Source: an uncultured archaeon (GTDB taxonomy: Archaea; Micrarchaeota; Micrarchaeia; CABMEP01). From it: a DNA stretch of 37,938 nt. The stretch is from assembly GCA_902385155.1 (NCBI GenBank), contig CABMEP010000044.1, forward strand, positions 1 through 37,938, in the 5' to 3' direction. Positions 20,984-29,208 of the stretch are shown piece by piece (position 1 is the stretch's first letter; every line of letters starts with the position of its first letter). The notes below the pieces were generated by a model. That model worked only from the letters and a program-made list of their open reading frames with translations, searched no databases and had not been told where the DNA came from. A program made the position numbers and the translations under genes.

Positions 20984-21208
20984 ATGGATGACGTGTTCCA
21001 AGAAAGCATGAAGAAGAACGTGAAATTGGAGATGGCGCACATGAAGCTGATCAGCGACCCTGAATACGCCAAGCTCTACGCCGCGCTGCTCAAGACGCGC
21101 TACGACGCCCTGATGAAGGCGGGGTTCACGAAGAAGGAGGCGTTCGCCATCGTGCTCACATCGATAGGCGGCGAGCCTCCGGCAGGATCGAGCAACGTCG
21201 AGGAGTGA
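20984..21208 (+). CDS. small uncharacterised helical protein
   Basis: The 74-residue protein is helical and charged: DVFQESMKKNVKLEMAHMKL, then PEYAKLYAALLKTRYDALMKAG, then FTKKEAFAIVLTSIGG. The second half resembles a short helix-turn-helix-like or UBA-like arrangement (GFTKKEAFAIV), seen in several small archaeal proteins. GGTGAT precedes the ATG by 3 nt plus GGT. Its stop region carries the ribosome-binding site for the membrane protein gene at 21215, so they form a two-gene operon. Confidence 0.7.
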   Translation: MDDVFQESMKKNVKLEMAHMKLISDPEYAKLYAALLKTRYDALMKAGFTKKEAFAIVLTSIGGEPPAGSSNVEE

Positions 21209-21214
21209 TCTTGC

Positions 21215-21709
21215 ATGATGGAGCCGTACATAATCGCTATAGTGTTCTTCGTGATCGTACTGTTCGCGGCGTTGCTGTTCCTACCTTCATTGATCCCGCG
21301 GTTCGACATGCCTAAGGCGTCGTTACCTCTGCAGAACAGATCCGTTGCGCAGCCCGTGAACGGGACGCCGGCCCCCGCGCCGAACGCCACTCTCCCGTCA
21401 AACGAGACAGCCAACATGACGGACCATTACTGGGGCCTGATAACGGAATCCAATGTGGAGTCGCTCTGCCTGGATGAGGCGAAAGCTCAGGCGGGATCCA
21501 ACTCCTGGGCCGTCCTGGACTGCGGCTGCACCGAGAGCGTGACGCCGGACAAGAAGACGTACGGCTGCAACGTGAGCGCCATGGACGGCATGCATCCGTT
21601 CAGCGCTGAATGCACCAGGAGCGCGGACAGCTGCGTTCTCCGATCAATAGAGGCGGGCGATTTCTCCTACTCGTTCGAGGAGCTTGCGAGGATGCTGGGT
21701 GTAGGGTGA
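21215..21709 (+). CDS. membrane-anchored cysteine-containing surface protein
   Basis: The 164-residue protein has an N-terminal membrane helix (about 5-27), a Pro/Asn/Thr-rich stalk with several sequons (NRS, NGT, NAT, NET, NMT), and a compact domain with seven cysteines (SLCLDEAK, DCGCTES, GCNVS, ECTRSADSC). It is translated from the same transcript as the upstream gene (ATG 6 nt after its stop; a second Met follows at once). Probably an extracellular disulfide-bonded domain. No family was recognised. Confidence 0.7.
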   Translation: MMEPYIIAIVFFVIVLFAALLFLPSLIPRFDMPKASLPLQNRSVAQPVNGTPAPAPNATLPSNETANMTDHYWGLITESNVESLCLDEAKAQAGSNSWAVLDCGCTESVTPDKKTYGCNVSAMDGMHPFSAECTRSADSCVLRSIEAGDFSYSFEELARMLGVG

Positions 21710-21756
21710 GACTCGAATCGCTCAAGCGATAAGATGTGGCCACGCGCTCAATCATC

Positions 21757-21762
21757 TTTTTA
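21757..21762 (+). promoter_or_regulatory. TATA box of the dihydrouridine synthase gene
   Basis: TTTTAT within CTTTTTATTC is centred 27 nt upstream of the ATG at 21787. Confidence 0.5.
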
Positions 21763-21786
21763 TTCGCCGGTTGCTAGATTAGTCTC

Positions 21787-22476
21787 ATGAAGTTCCAGCT
21801 CATGCTCGCGCCGATGGAAGGCATCACCGACGCCGCTTTCCGCACCCTTGCCAGCAAGAACGGCGCGGACCTCACGTTCACGGAGATGGCGAGGGTCGCC
21901 AACCTTGCCAAGGGGAAGAAGGAGCTCGCGAGGATTGACATTACTGATTCCACGCCCACACAGATACAATTGGCGGGCTCCAAGCTGGCCGAGTACGAAC
22001 GGTTCCTTTCGGTCTTCAAGCCTTCGGAAGGGTTCCGCGGATTCAACCTGAACCTCGGCTGCCCCGGGCCGTCGTTCATCAGGCAGGGGATCGGCGCCGC
22101 GATGATGAAGCGGGTGACGAGGGTGCAGGAGATAATCAGGATCATCAACGACCACGGGTACGAATGCTCCGTCAAGATGAGGCTCGGGCTGAACCGGTAT
22201 GAGAAGGAGAAGGGAGTCTATCTCAACCTGATCAACGGCGCGGACGCGAGCTTCTTCGTGGTCCATGCGAAAACCGCGGCGCAGAAGGACAGCGATCCCG
22301 CCGATTTCACTGTCTACGACAAGTGCGTCGCCACGGGGAAGAGGATAGTGGCCAATGGCGGGATTAGGACAAGAGAGCAGGTCATGGACCTGAAGGAGAA
22401 AGGCCTCTACGGCGCGATGATCGGGCAAGCCGCCATAGGGAATCCGGAGATATTCGGGGAGCTGGATGTGCGATGA
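21787..22476 (+). CDS. tRNA-dihydrouridine synthase, short form
   Basis: The 229-residue protein is a Dus TIM barrel using FMN to reduce uridines in tRNA. Visible motifs: LAPMEGITDAAFR at 7-19, the catalytic Cys92 in NLGCPGPS, Lys130 in SVKMRLG, His160 in FVVHAKT, ANGGI (189-193) and YGAMIGQAAIGNP (208-220). The usual C-terminal helical tRNA-binding domain of bacterial enzymes is missing (they are about 310-340 residues), so the protein stops right after the barrel. This short form occurs in some archaea. The gene stands alone between a divergent-looking operon and a convergent neighbour 12 nt away. Confidence 0.9.
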   Translation: MKFQLMLAPMEGITDAAFRTLASKNGADLTFTEMARVANLAKGKKELARIDITDSTPTQIQLAGSKLAEYERFLSVFKPSEGFRGFNLNLGCPGPSFIRQGIGAAMMKRVTRVQEIIRIINDHGYECSVKMRLGLNRYEKEKGVYLNLINGADASFFVVHAKTAAQKDSDPADFTVYDKCVATGKRIVANGGIRTREQVMDLKEKGLYGAMIGQAAIGNPEIFGELDVR

Positions 22477-22488
22477 TGCGCGCTCGGG

Positions 22489-23511
22489 TCAGCCCGATGT
22501 CTTCTGCGCCACGCATCTCTCGAGCTCCCTGGCGATCATCTTCTTCACGAAGCCCTGCCCTATCGTCTTGGCTATCAGGGGCAGGTATTCTTCGGCGGCA
22601 GAATAGATTGTATCCACGACGAACTTCCTGCCTTTCTCCGTAGAGAGCAGGCCCCTGGCCAGCGTCTTCCCTTCCTCTGTGTCCCACAGGTTCAATATCC
22701 CGTCCAATGACAGCGCACGGACAAAGTAGACTGCTCCGTCTTTCTTCTCCATAAGAGCGGAGAATCCGCTCTCATCGGATGCCAATACCTGTATGAGCGC
22801 GTTGGAATACACCTCTTCCCGATTATGCGTTATCTTCTCCTTGACGTCCTCGTGCAGGGATTTGTATGCGCGCTTGGGATCGGCGCCCTTGCGGAGCATC
22901 TCGGTCCAGAAATCCTTGGCGACCCCGATCTCGGTTTCATTAAAAAATGAGACGCGACCTTCGGAGGGATCCCGGCCCAGGTTCAAGGACTCCTCGATCA
23001 GATCTCCGCCGGTCTTTCTTACCTTCTGCAACGGCAGACGCGTCGCGTTGACCATGCATTCCACGATCGGACCGGTGGAACCCACCAATCCGTTCAAGAA
23101 AACCCCGTTATCCTTGGCGATGCGCACGAGTTCGTATGTGTATCCCTTGACCGAAAGGAGATCGCTCAAGAGCTCTTTGCCCTCATTGGTCTCCAGCAAT
23201 TTCGCGAGCGCCTTCACCGCACCTTCGTCCCCCGCGAATACAGTCTTTCCTCCCTTCTTCTCTTCTTTCCAGAACAGGCTTCCGAGCCGGTCGCTGAAAC
23301 CCCATTCCGGATTGTACTCGTTGGACCCCGTCAAGACGTTCTTCACCGCAGCGTAGCCTCGCTTGTCTTTCAGAAGGGAGATCAATCCCTCAACCTTGTC
23401 TGGCCTGAGATAGGATTTGAGCCCATCAAGGCCGTTCTTCTCTAGGCCTTTGATCTCGGCATCCAGGCTCTCCTTGCTATGAATCAGTTTCTGCACGATA
23501 GGGATAATCAT
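22489..23511 (-). CDS. uncharacterised helical protein
   Basis: The 340-residue protein is rich in charged helices with repeated Leu-rich pairs (GLISLLKDKRGYAAVKNVL, AVKALAKLLETNEGKELLSDLL, KTLARGLLSTEKGRKFVVDTI), like an alpha-solenoid. No membrane segment and no known domain were seen. The ATG at 23511 is only about 10 nt from the TTTAAA box at 23518; a GTG at 23496 lies 25 nt from it, as in other leaderless genes here, and may be the true start. It shares this promoter region with the Imm-5-like gene. Confidence 0.75.
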   Translation of the reverse strand: MIIPIVQKLIHSKESLDAEIKGLEKNGLDGLKSYLRPDKVEGLISLLKDKRGYAAVKNVLTGSNEYNPEWGFSDRLGSLFWKEEKKGGKTVFAGDEGAVKALAKLLETNEGKELLSDLLSVKGYTYELVRIAKDNGVFLNGLVGSTGPIVECMVNATRLPLQKVRKTGGDLIEESLNLGRDPSEGRVSFFNETEIGVAKDFWTEMLRKGADPKRAYKSLHEDVKEKITHNREEVYSNALIQVLASDESGFSALMEKKDGAVYFVRALSLDGILNLWDTEEGKTLARGLLSTEKGRKFVVDTIYSAAEEYLPLIAKTIGQGFVKKMIARELERCVAQKTSG

Positions 23512-23517
23512 CCGGCA

Positions 23518-23523
23518 TTTAAA
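23518..23523. promoter_or_regulatory. shared bidirectional TATA box
   Basis: TTTAAA is the same on both strands. It lies 25 nt from GTG 23496 (minus) and 25 nt from ATG 23545 (plus), the spacing seen at leaderless genes in this window. Confidence 0.4.
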
Positions 23524-23576
23524 GTTTTATGTGAGGATGGCTGAATGGAGAGCAAAGCCAAGAAGGAGCAGAACGA

Positions 23577-24023
23577 TTGGCGATATTGGCGGCGGACTGC
23601 GCCATGCACGTGCTCGACCATTTCGAGAAGGAATATCCGGAAGACGACAGGCCGCGGAAGGCCATAGCGGCATGCAGGAGATGGGCCAGGACCGGCGTGT
23701 TCCATATGGCTGACATACGGAAGGCCTCGCTTTCTGCGCACGCGGCCGCACGCAAAGCGAAGGCTGAGGGGCATGACGCGGCCTGCTTCGCGGCCCGCGC
23801 GGCGGGCCACTCGGTGGCTACCGCGCATGTCCATACTCACGCGTTCGGACCCTCATTCTACGCCCTCAAGGCGGTCGCGGCCGCCGATCCCGCCCATGCG
23901 GAAGCCGATATGGCCAGGGAGCATGATTGGCAGTCGAGGCGGATCCCGAAGGGCCTGATGAAAATATGGCGGGAATGGGAATCGAGGCGCAATTCGCCTG
24001 CGGCGAATGCGCATGCGTCGTAG
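23577..24023 (+). CDS. Imm-5-like domain protein, probable N-terminal frameshift
   Basis: The 148-residue reading frame matches the Imm-5-like family (putative immunity protein): LAADCAMHVLDHFEKEYPEDDRPRKAIAACRRWA, then SLSAHAAARKA, ARAAGHSVATAHVHTHAF and YALKAVAA. It is helical and cytosolic. The frame has no ATG before the conserved part, only TTG at 23577. An ATG at 23545, 25 nt after a TATA box, opens another frame reading MESKAKKEQN; a single missing base near 23571 would join the two. Either a sequencing error, a recent mutation, or an unusual start. The stop is at 24023. Confidence 0.75.
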   Translation: MAILAADCAMHVLDHFEKEYPEDDRPRKAIAACRRWARTGVFHMADIRKASLSAHAAARKAKAEGHDAACFAARAAGHSVATAHVHTHAFGPSFYALKAVAAADPAHAEADMAREHDWQSRRIPKGLMKIWREWESRRNSPAANAHAS

Positions 24024-24083
24024 GCGCATCGCGCCTTCCGGAACGGATAAAGGCGGCGATACGATGAGTTGCGAAGGGTCAGG

Positions 24084-24090
24084 TTTATAA
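24084..24090 (+). promoter_or_regulatory. TATA box of the SAM synthetase operon
   Basis: TTTATAA is centred 25 nt upstream of the ATG at 24112. Confidence 0.6.
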
Positions 24091-24111
24091 CCACCCCGCA
24101 GAAACGCCCTC

Positions 24112-25278
24112 ATGATGCGGATCGACCGGTCCAACGCCATTCCAATAGACGAGAGGGACTTCGAGTTCGTGGAGCGCAAGGGCAGGGGGCATCCTGACAC
24201 CCTGATAGACGGGGCGGTGGAGGAGATCAGCCGCAGCCTCTGCAGAGAGTATCTGGACGCCTTCGGGAGCATACGGCACCACAACGTGGACAAGGCGCTC
24301 ATCACAGGAGGGTCCACTTCCGTCAGTTTCGGAGGAGGACGATTTGACAAGCCCATATTCATCACCCTCAGCGGACGCGCCACGGGCAGCGTGGGGAAGA
24401 GGAATGTCCCTGTCGCGCAGATAGCGGTGGACGCGACGCGCAGGCACATCAGGAAGAGCACGAGGTTCCTGGCGGACGGGGACTACGCGGTGGACTCAAA
24501 GATATCCCAGGGCGCCGCATCTCTCACGTCACTCATCAAGGGGATGCCGAGGGCCAACGACACCTCCGTCTCGGTCGGCTTCGCGCCGATGTCAAGGCTC
24601 GAGAGGACGGTGCTGGAGACGGAGAGGCAGCTGAACTCGCCCTCGTTCAAGGCCAGATGCCCTGAAGTGGGCGAGGACATCAAGATCATGGGCGCCCGCT
24701 CGGGCGATGGGATCGAATTGACGGTGGCTGCGGCGTTCGTGTCGCGCTACGTCTCCTCCCTAAGCGACTACAGGGACAAGAAGGAGAGACTGGAGGAGAA
24801 CGCCAGGAAGATGGCGTCAAGGCTCGCGGGAGACGACGTATCCGTCTCCGTGAACTCGGCCGACAAGGGGAAGGACATCTACCTGACGCTCACGGGCCTC
24901 AGCTGCGAGATGGGGGACGACGGCAGCGTGGGGAGGGGCAACAGGGTGAACGGGCTGATCACGCCCACGCGCCTCATGTCGTTGGAGGCGACGGCAGGCA
25001 AGAATCCCGTCAACCACGTCGGCAAGATATACTCCGTGCTCGCGTTCAGGATCGCCCAGGACGTCGTGGGCCTGGGGGCGGAAGGATGCGACGCCTATCT
25101 CCAGTCGAGGATAGGGGACCGGATCGACAAGCCGTCTTTCTCCGCGGCGGACATCATCTGGGACAAGGAGAAGATCAAGAGGGACGCGCCGCGCATCCGC
25201 AGGATATTCGACGAGCATCTCGACGCCATACCGGAGCTGACGATGGAATTCGTTAAAGGGAAAGTGAAGGTGTTCTGA
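24112..25278 (+). CDS. mat: S-adenosylmethionine synthetase, archaeal type
   Basis: The 388-residue protein is an archaeal methionine adenosyltransferase, which makes S-adenosylmethionine from methionine and ATP. Visible features: [17 protein letters not shown] (about 19-35), [57 protein letters not shown]-like segment ([15 protein letters not shown]), and [12 protein letters not shown]. Length is normal for the archaeal family (about 400), which is unrelated in detail to bacterial MetK. The cofactor product feeds the methyltransferases in this window. The next gene begins 3 nt after the stop and encodes a SAM-dependent membrane methyltransferase. Confidence 0.97.
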   Translation: MMRIDRSNAIPIDERDFEFVERKGRGHPDTLIDGAVEEISRSLCREYLDAFGSIRHHNVDKALITGGSTSVSFGGGRFDKPIFITLSGRATGSVGKRNVPVAQIAVDATRRHIRKSTRFLADGDYAVDSKISQGAASLTSLIKGMPRANDTSVSVGFAPMSRLERTVLETERQLNSPSFKARCPEVGEDIKIMGARSGDGIELTVAAAFVSRYVSSLSDYRDKKERLEENARKMASRLAGDDVSVSVNSADKGKDIYLTLTGLSCEMGDDGSVGRGNRVNGLITPTRLMSLEATAGKNPVNHVGKIYSVLAFRIAQDVVGLGAEGCDAYLQSRIGDRIDKPSFSAADIIWDKEKIKRDAPRIRRIFDEHLDAIPELTMEFVKGKVKVF

Positions 25279-25280
25279 TC

Positions 25281-25970
25281 ATGGCGATGAGCAGGTCCAG
25301 ACGGGATGCGATAAAGAAAAAAGCGCTGATGACCGTCCCGTTGGGGGCGGCGATAATAGGCCTGCTCCTTTTCCTGCCGGCCGGATCATTGGGATATTGG
25401 CAGGCCTGGCTGTTCCTGGCCACGCTGATCGTGCCCCTTCTCCTCGTGGTGAGCTATCTCTGGAAGAACGATCCTGAACTGCTTGAGAGAAGGATGCGGA
25501 TCAACGAGAAGGAGCCCAAGGAGAAAGGGGTGGTCAGGTACGCGCAGCTGCTGTTCTTCCTGGTCTTCCTGATCCCCGGTTTCGATTACAGGTATGGCTG
25601 GTCCAACGTACCGGCATGGCTTGCCGTGCTGTCGGACGCCCTCATGTTCCTGGGCTACATGTTCGTGTTCTGGGTGTTCAGGGAGAACACCTACGCCTCG
25701 CGCATAGTGGAGGTCGAGAAGAAGCAGAAAGTGATCACGACAGGACCTTACGCCATAGTCAGGCACCCGATGTACACCGGCACCATGCTGATGTACGTCT
25801 GCATGCCGATCGCGCTCGGATCGTTTGTCGCGCTTATACCGATGCTCCCTGTGATGGCGGTGTTTTTCGTAAGGATATTCGATGAGGAGAGACTGTTGTC
25901 GAAGAGCCTCGCGGGATACGAAGCGTATCGCAGGAAAGTGAGATACAGATTGGTGCCCGGGATCTGGTGA
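25281..25970 (+). CDS. isoprenylcysteine/phospholipid methyltransferase-like membrane protein
   Basis: The 229-residue protein has about five membrane helices and the C-terminal signature of the ICMT/PEMT family: VITTGPYAIVRHPMYTG (about 153-169), then RIFDEERLLSKSLAGYEAYRRKVRYRLVPGIW. This region binds SAM; His163 and Pro164 of the RHP motif and Glu in DEE are the usual contacts. Enzymes of the group methylate lipids or lipidated thiols within the membrane. The substrate here is unknown. It is in one operon with the SAM synthetase (2-nt gap), which fits supply of its cofactor. Confidence 0.88.
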   Translation: MAMSRSRRDAIKKKALMTVPLGAAIIGLLLFLPAGSLGYWQAWLFLATLIVPLLLVVSYLWKNDPELLERRMRINEKEPKEKGVVRYAQLLFFLVFLIPGFDYRYGWSNVPAWLAVLSDALMFLGYMFVFWVFRENTYASRIVEVEKKQKVITTGPYAIVRHPMYTGTMLMYVCMPIALGSFVALIPMLPVMAVFFVRIFDEERLLSKSLAGYEAYRRKVRYRLVPGIW

Positions 25971-26009
25971 GTGTCGTACGGGGCGGACGGCGCCGGAGCG
26001 ATGAGAAGG

Positions 26010-26016
26010 TATTTAA
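26010..26016 (+). promoter_or_regulatory. TATA box of the uracil phosphoribosyltransferase gene
   Basis: TATTTAA is centred 27 nt upstream of the GTG at 26040. It is too close to serve the upstream in-frame Met candidates. Confidence 0.5.
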
Positions 26017-26039
26017 GAAAAGATCCCGGCAATGATGCA

Positions 26040-26765
26040 GTGATTCCGATGAAGATGCAAAAAGGGCGCGGGCGCCGGGAAGACGAATCGTGGAAAGTGC
26101 TCGGGAAGACGAACCTCCAGAAGACGAAATGGCCGAACGCATTCGAGCTGAAGCACACGCCTTTCGTCGAGGCCGTCTTCACCGCATTGAGGGACAAGAG
26201 CACGGGCACGGCGGATTTCGCGACGGCCACCCATGACATCTCGATGCTGCTCGTCGGAGAGGCGCTGAACCTCGTGCCCTATCGGGCTGAAAAGATCATG
26301 ACCCCGCTCGGCGAGCGCATCTCCGGCCTGAGGATGAGCGCGCAGATATGCGCGGTGCCGATAATCCGCGCGGGGCTGCCCATGGCGGACGTCCTGAGGG
26401 AATACATGCCCAGCGCGGCCGTAGGCCATGTCGTCATCCAGAGGGACGAGAAGACGGCGAGACCGAGATTCCTCCTGGACAAGCTCCCGAAGATGCGGGC
26501 GGGCATGACCGTCGTCCTCCTGGACCCGATGCTCGCGACGGGAGGCTCCGCGTCGGCGGCGATAGACCATGTCCTCCGCAAGGGAGTCAGCGAGAAGCAG
26601 ATCATATTCACGAACATAATATCCTGCCCCGAAGGCATCTCGGAGATCATGAAGAGGCACCCGGATGTGACGCTCGTCACGGGATGGATAGACAAGGGGC
26701 TGAACGACATCGCCTATATCCTGCCGGGGCTCGGGGATTTCGGGGACAGGTATTGGGGAACATGA
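26040..26765 (+). CDS. upp: uracil phosphoribosyltransferase
   Basis: The 241-residue protein converts uracil and PRPP to UMP in pyrimidine salvage. Visible motifs: PIIRAGLPMADVL (uracil enzyme signature), HVVIQRDEKT, the PRPP-binding loop VVLLDPMLATGGSASAAID and the C-terminal GWIDKGLNDIAYILPGLGDFGDRYWGT. Compared with the usual 208-220 residues it has an extra basic N-terminus (KMQKGRGRRED). The GTG at 26040 is chosen by promoter spacing; ATG codons at 26049 and 26055 are alternatives. The gene starts 69 nt after the membrane methyltransferase gene and has its own promoter. Confidence 0.95.
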   Translation: MIPMKMQKGRGRREDESWKVLGKTNLQKTKWPNAFELKHTPFVEAVFTALRDKSTGTADFATATHDISMLLVGEALNLVPYRAEKIMTPLGERISGLRMSAQICAVPIIRAGLPMADVLREYMPSAAVGHVVIQRDEKTARPRFLLDKLPKMRAGMTVVLLDPMLATGGSASAAIDHVLRKGVSEKQIIFTNIISCPEGISEIMKRHPDVTLVTGWIDKGLNDIAYILPGLGDFGDRYWGT

Positions 26766-26825
26766 TTCCGTCCCCCGATCCTGGGCTCAGGGATACGCGG
26801 CATGCGGGCGGAAGGAAAGATACCA

Positions 26826-26831
26826 TTTTAA
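26826..26831 (+). promoter_or_regulatory. TATA box of the lipoprotein gene
   Basis: TTTTAA is centred 26 nt upstream of the ATG at 26854, favouring that start over the GTG at 26845. Confidence 0.5.
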
Positions 26832-26853
26832 GCGGCGCATCCCAGTGCGAGGC

Positions 26854-28143
26854 ATGAAAAACGCCGTATTCATAGTATCCGCATTGCTGATGGGACTCCT
26901 GCTGTCCGGTTGCATCTCCAGTGGTGGAGATCATAACGCCATCAATTACACCAACGATACATCCGACAACAATGCCGCGATCACCAACGTGACATCCGAT
27001 TTCCGATTCACGGTCCCGTCCGAGCTCCCGACAGCGCATGTCGGCAAGCCGTTCTTCTACTCCTTCTGCGACCCGCAGTCCGAAGCGACAGGCGATTTCG
27101 AAAGTGGCTGCGGCCAGAATCCCGGCTCGGTGAATCCGAAAGGCGGTGCCGCCCCGTATGATGTCACCGTCCGCCAATGGACTGCGGACCCGTCCAGGAG
27201 CGCGGACTGGTTCGTCATGGGGCTTTATTCCGAGAAGGGGATGCTGAATCTCACCCCAACCACAAAGGATGTAGGCCAGTACCTGCTGGAAGTGTGCGCG
27301 AGCGACAGGAGCGACCCGGTCGACAGGATATGCGAGAACACCACGCTCTACATCATGTCCGACGTCGCAAACGTCAAAGGAGACGGGATTCTGACGCATG
27401 ATCTGCTGCTGAAGCTCAATTCCATCGTGGTCGCGCGCGATTTCGCGGGCCATGAGGATTCCAAGGACGTGAAGACCGGATACATGCCCACTTCCAACTT
27501 CTCGTTTGAGAAAGTGACATCCACGATCCCGACCCCGTCAGGATGCGCTTCGAGCGCATGGTGCGGCGCAGGCTCATCCTCCGGATTGGATGTCGCAGCG
27601 ACCGACACCGTCATCTCGATAACGGCCGACGGCGGCGCGGCATGCGGGAAGGAGTCATTCCCCGGCGGATACAACGTCGACTACTACATGGTCGGCTATG
27701 TCGGCTACGCGGACAACGCATATATCGCCCTGGACATAACGAACACGGGGACCAAGGAGAAGGCAGTCGACATCTATCTCAACGTCAGCTCAGAAGTGGG
27801 CGCGGGATCCCAGAATTATTTCGATGCGGCCGCGGCCTCGCAGCTATGCATAGGGACGGAGCACTGCGTGACGGCCCCGACCGGGAAGCCTGGGGCGATC
27901 ATGGCGAACGGCACCGTCTATCGCGTGATCGTCCGCCCCGGACACCACAGGATCTCCGTAGGCGCCATGGACAACAACCTCGTGAACACGAACATGGTCA
28001 AATGCCCGTCATCCGTGAGCTCGAACAGCAAGGCGTCCCTCGTGATCATCCCTGCCGACGCGAACGACGGCAAGACGGCGATCGGAAGAATATACACCCG
28101 CAACGACGGGACATCGGACTTCATGGAGATGGGCTTCTCGTGA
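26854..28143 (+). CDS. secreted lipoprotein with Ig-like domain
   Basis: The 429-residue protein has a lipoprotein signal (MKNAVFIVSA, lipobox LLSGC with Cys20). An Asn-rich stalk with sequons follows, then a beta domain of the putative-Ig type (LPTAHVGKPFFYSFCDPQ to GQYLLEVCASD), and a long beta-rich C-terminal region with six or more cysteines (GCASSAWCGAG, CIGTEHC, CPSS). It is anchored on the outside of the cell. No enzymatic motif was seen. Its own TATA box makes it monocistronic or the lead gene of a short unit. Confidence 0.8.
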   Translation: MKNAVFIVSALLMGLLLSGCISSGGDHNAINYTNDTSDNNAAITNVTSDFRFTVPSELPTAHVGKPFFYSFCDPQSEATGDFESGCGQNPGSVNPKGGAAPYDVTVRQWTADPSRSADWFVMGLYSEKGMLNLTPTTKDVGQYLLEVCASDRSDPVDRICENTTLYIMSDVANVKGDGILTHDLLLKLNSIVVARDFAGHEDSKDVKTGYMPTSNFSFEKVTSTIPTPSGCASSAWCGAGSSSGLDVAATDTVISITADGGAACGKESFPGGYNVDYYMVGYVGYADNAYIALDITNTGTKEKAVDIYLNVSSEVGAGSQNYFDAAAASQLCIGTEHCVTAPTGKPGAIMANGTVYRVIVRPGHHRISVGAMDNNLVNTNMVKCPSSVSSNSKASLVIIPADANDGKTAIGRIYTRNDGTSDFMEMGFS

Positions 28144-28210
28144 CGGCGCTTCCGCAGGCATCGGAAGGCGATTCCGCCGCTCGGAACGCGTCTGCGCGCG
28201 CAATGCATCA

Positions 28211-28217
28211 TTTATTA
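28211..28217 (+). promoter_or_regulatory. TATA box of the cold-shock gene
   Basis: TTTATTA is centred about 85 nt upstream of the ATG at 28299. It predicts a leader of about 60 nt, the longest seen in this window. Confidence 0.45.
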
Positions 28218-28246
28218 AGCTCCACAATCCTAGTAATGACAACAAC

Positions 28247-28273
28247 CCGGTCTGCATAGCGTAGTTGGACCGG
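28247..28273 (+). promoter_or_regulatory. hairpin in the cold-shock leader
   Basis: CCGGTC (28247-28252) and GACCGG (28268-28273) form a stem with a 15-nt loop, about 12 nt upstream of the ribosome-binding site AAGGTGA. It may affect translation with temperature, as in bacterial csp leaders. Confidence 0.4.
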
Positions 28274-28298
28274 CCGTTTGTACAAGGTGAAATGAAAT

Positions 28299-28493
28299 AT
28301 GGTAGAAGGAACAGTGAAATTCTTCAACAGAATGAAGAACTTTGGATTCATCCACGGGGATGATGGGAAGGACTACTTCGTCCACGTGACCGGCATCAAG
28401 GGCGGCGCCATGATCGACGAAGGCGACCGCGTGTCCTTCAAGCCTGTAGCGGGCGAGAAGGGCGACAAGGCAGAGGAAGTGGAGAAGCTTTAA
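28299..28493 (+). CDS. cold-shock domain protein
   Basis: The 64-residue protein is a complete cold-shock domain: EGTVKFFNRMKNFGFIHGDDG (including the RNP1 region with Phe15 and Phe17), DYFVHV (RNP2) and GDRVSFKPVAGEKG. It binds single-stranded nucleic acid and would act as an RNA chaperone in the cytoplasm. Cold-shock proteins are common in bacteria and patchy in archaea, where they occur in several mesophilic groups, so this hints at growth at moderate temperature. AAGGTGA precedes the ATG. A long leader and a pyrimidine-rich terminator frame the gene. Confidence 0.95.
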   Translation: MVEGTVKFFNRMKNFGFIHGDDGKDYFVHVTGIKGGAMIDEGDRVSFKPVAGEKGDKAEEVEKL

Positions 28494-28495
28494 TT

Positions 28496-28541
28496 TCTCG
28501 ACTTCTCTTTTCCTTTTTTCTTCTTTTTCCTGTTTTTTTAC
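28496..28541 (+). terminator. pyrimidine-rich terminator
   Basis: Directly after the cold-shock gene comes a run with four T-tracts (CTTTTCC, TTTTTT, TTTTT, TTTTTTT), typical of archaeal termination. Confidence 0.65.
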
Positions 28542-28644
28542 TCAAAAGCCCCCTAGCCGCAGGCCGATGCCTGGCGCCGCTCTCTTGGACGCCGCGGAAC
28601 GGTGCAACATTGTCTCTAACGCCCTGTGTCACGCATAGGGGCGT

Positions 28645-29133
28645 ATGCCGATGTGCGCCAGGTGCTACGCCGAGTTCCATGAGAACGACTGCGTGCGTTG
28701 CCCGGACAAGGGCTACCTCTGCGGCCCCTGCTCGGACGCCGAGCACGTGGTGACATGCCACGACTGCGGGGAGCACTTCTCGTTCTATTCCATGAAGGAG
28801 ATAGGCGGCAGGGCGCTGTGCAGGAAGGACTATGACCGGGAGATGGAGGAGAAGGGGATGGAGATCCTAAGGGCGGAGATAGACATCGGAGCCATCGAAA
28901 CGACTTACGTCGGAATGAGCGCGCCGACCCGCATGCGGAGGCCCGAAACGGCAGCGGTCAGGGAGGAGACAGCAGAATACAGGAAGTCAGACATCCATTG
29001 GGCATCGGAGCGCCGCGGGGACAGGCTCGGAAGCGGAGATGAGGGCTCGCGCACGATATCGGAAGGGATATTCAGGCGCCGCTCGAGCGATCGGCACCGC
29101 GGGCGCCATCATCGCCCCGCCCCGTCCTGCTGA
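28645..29133 (+). CDS. LIM-like zinc protein with basic tail
   Basis: The 162-residue protein begins with a double zinc module like a LIM domain: CARCYAEFHENDCVRC, YLCGPC, HVVTCHDCGEHF and ALCRKDYD (Asp as last ligand), within residues 4-72. The rest is charged and low in hydrophobics, with an Arg/His-rich end (RRRSSDRHRGRHHRP). It would act in protein or nucleic-acid binding. The second Met (28651) has a better-placed GGGG site and may be the start. No clear TATA box was seen. Confidence 0.7.
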   Translation: MPMCARCYAEFHENDCVRCPDKGYLCGPCSDAEHVVTCHDCGEHFSFYSMKEIGGRALCRKDYDREMEEKGMEILRAEIDIGAIETTYVGMSAPTRMRRPETAAVREETAEYRKSDIHWASERRGDRLGSGDEGSRTISEGIFRRRSSDRHRGRHHRPAPSC

Positions 29134-29160
29134 TCAGCGCAAGCGTTGCTGGGGGTCATG

Positions 29161-29167
29161 AAAAAAA
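29161..29167 (-). terminator. T-run terminator after the RGG protein gene
   Basis: TTTTTTT on the minus strand lies about 40 nt past the stop at 29209. Confidence 0.45.
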
Positions 29168-29208
29168 CAATGCGATTCCGCCGGACCGGGATACTGGGGG
29201 TTCTCTGA

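Noticed and set aside
23508-23840. Minus-strand ORF opposite the Imm-5-like gene
   Set aside because: It has no domain and mirrors a well-conserved plus-strand family.
28240-28290. tRNA-like piece in the cold-shock leader (TAGCGTAGTTGG)
   Set aside because: It resembles a D-arm only. There is no anticodon arm or T-loop, and the acceptor ends do not pair.
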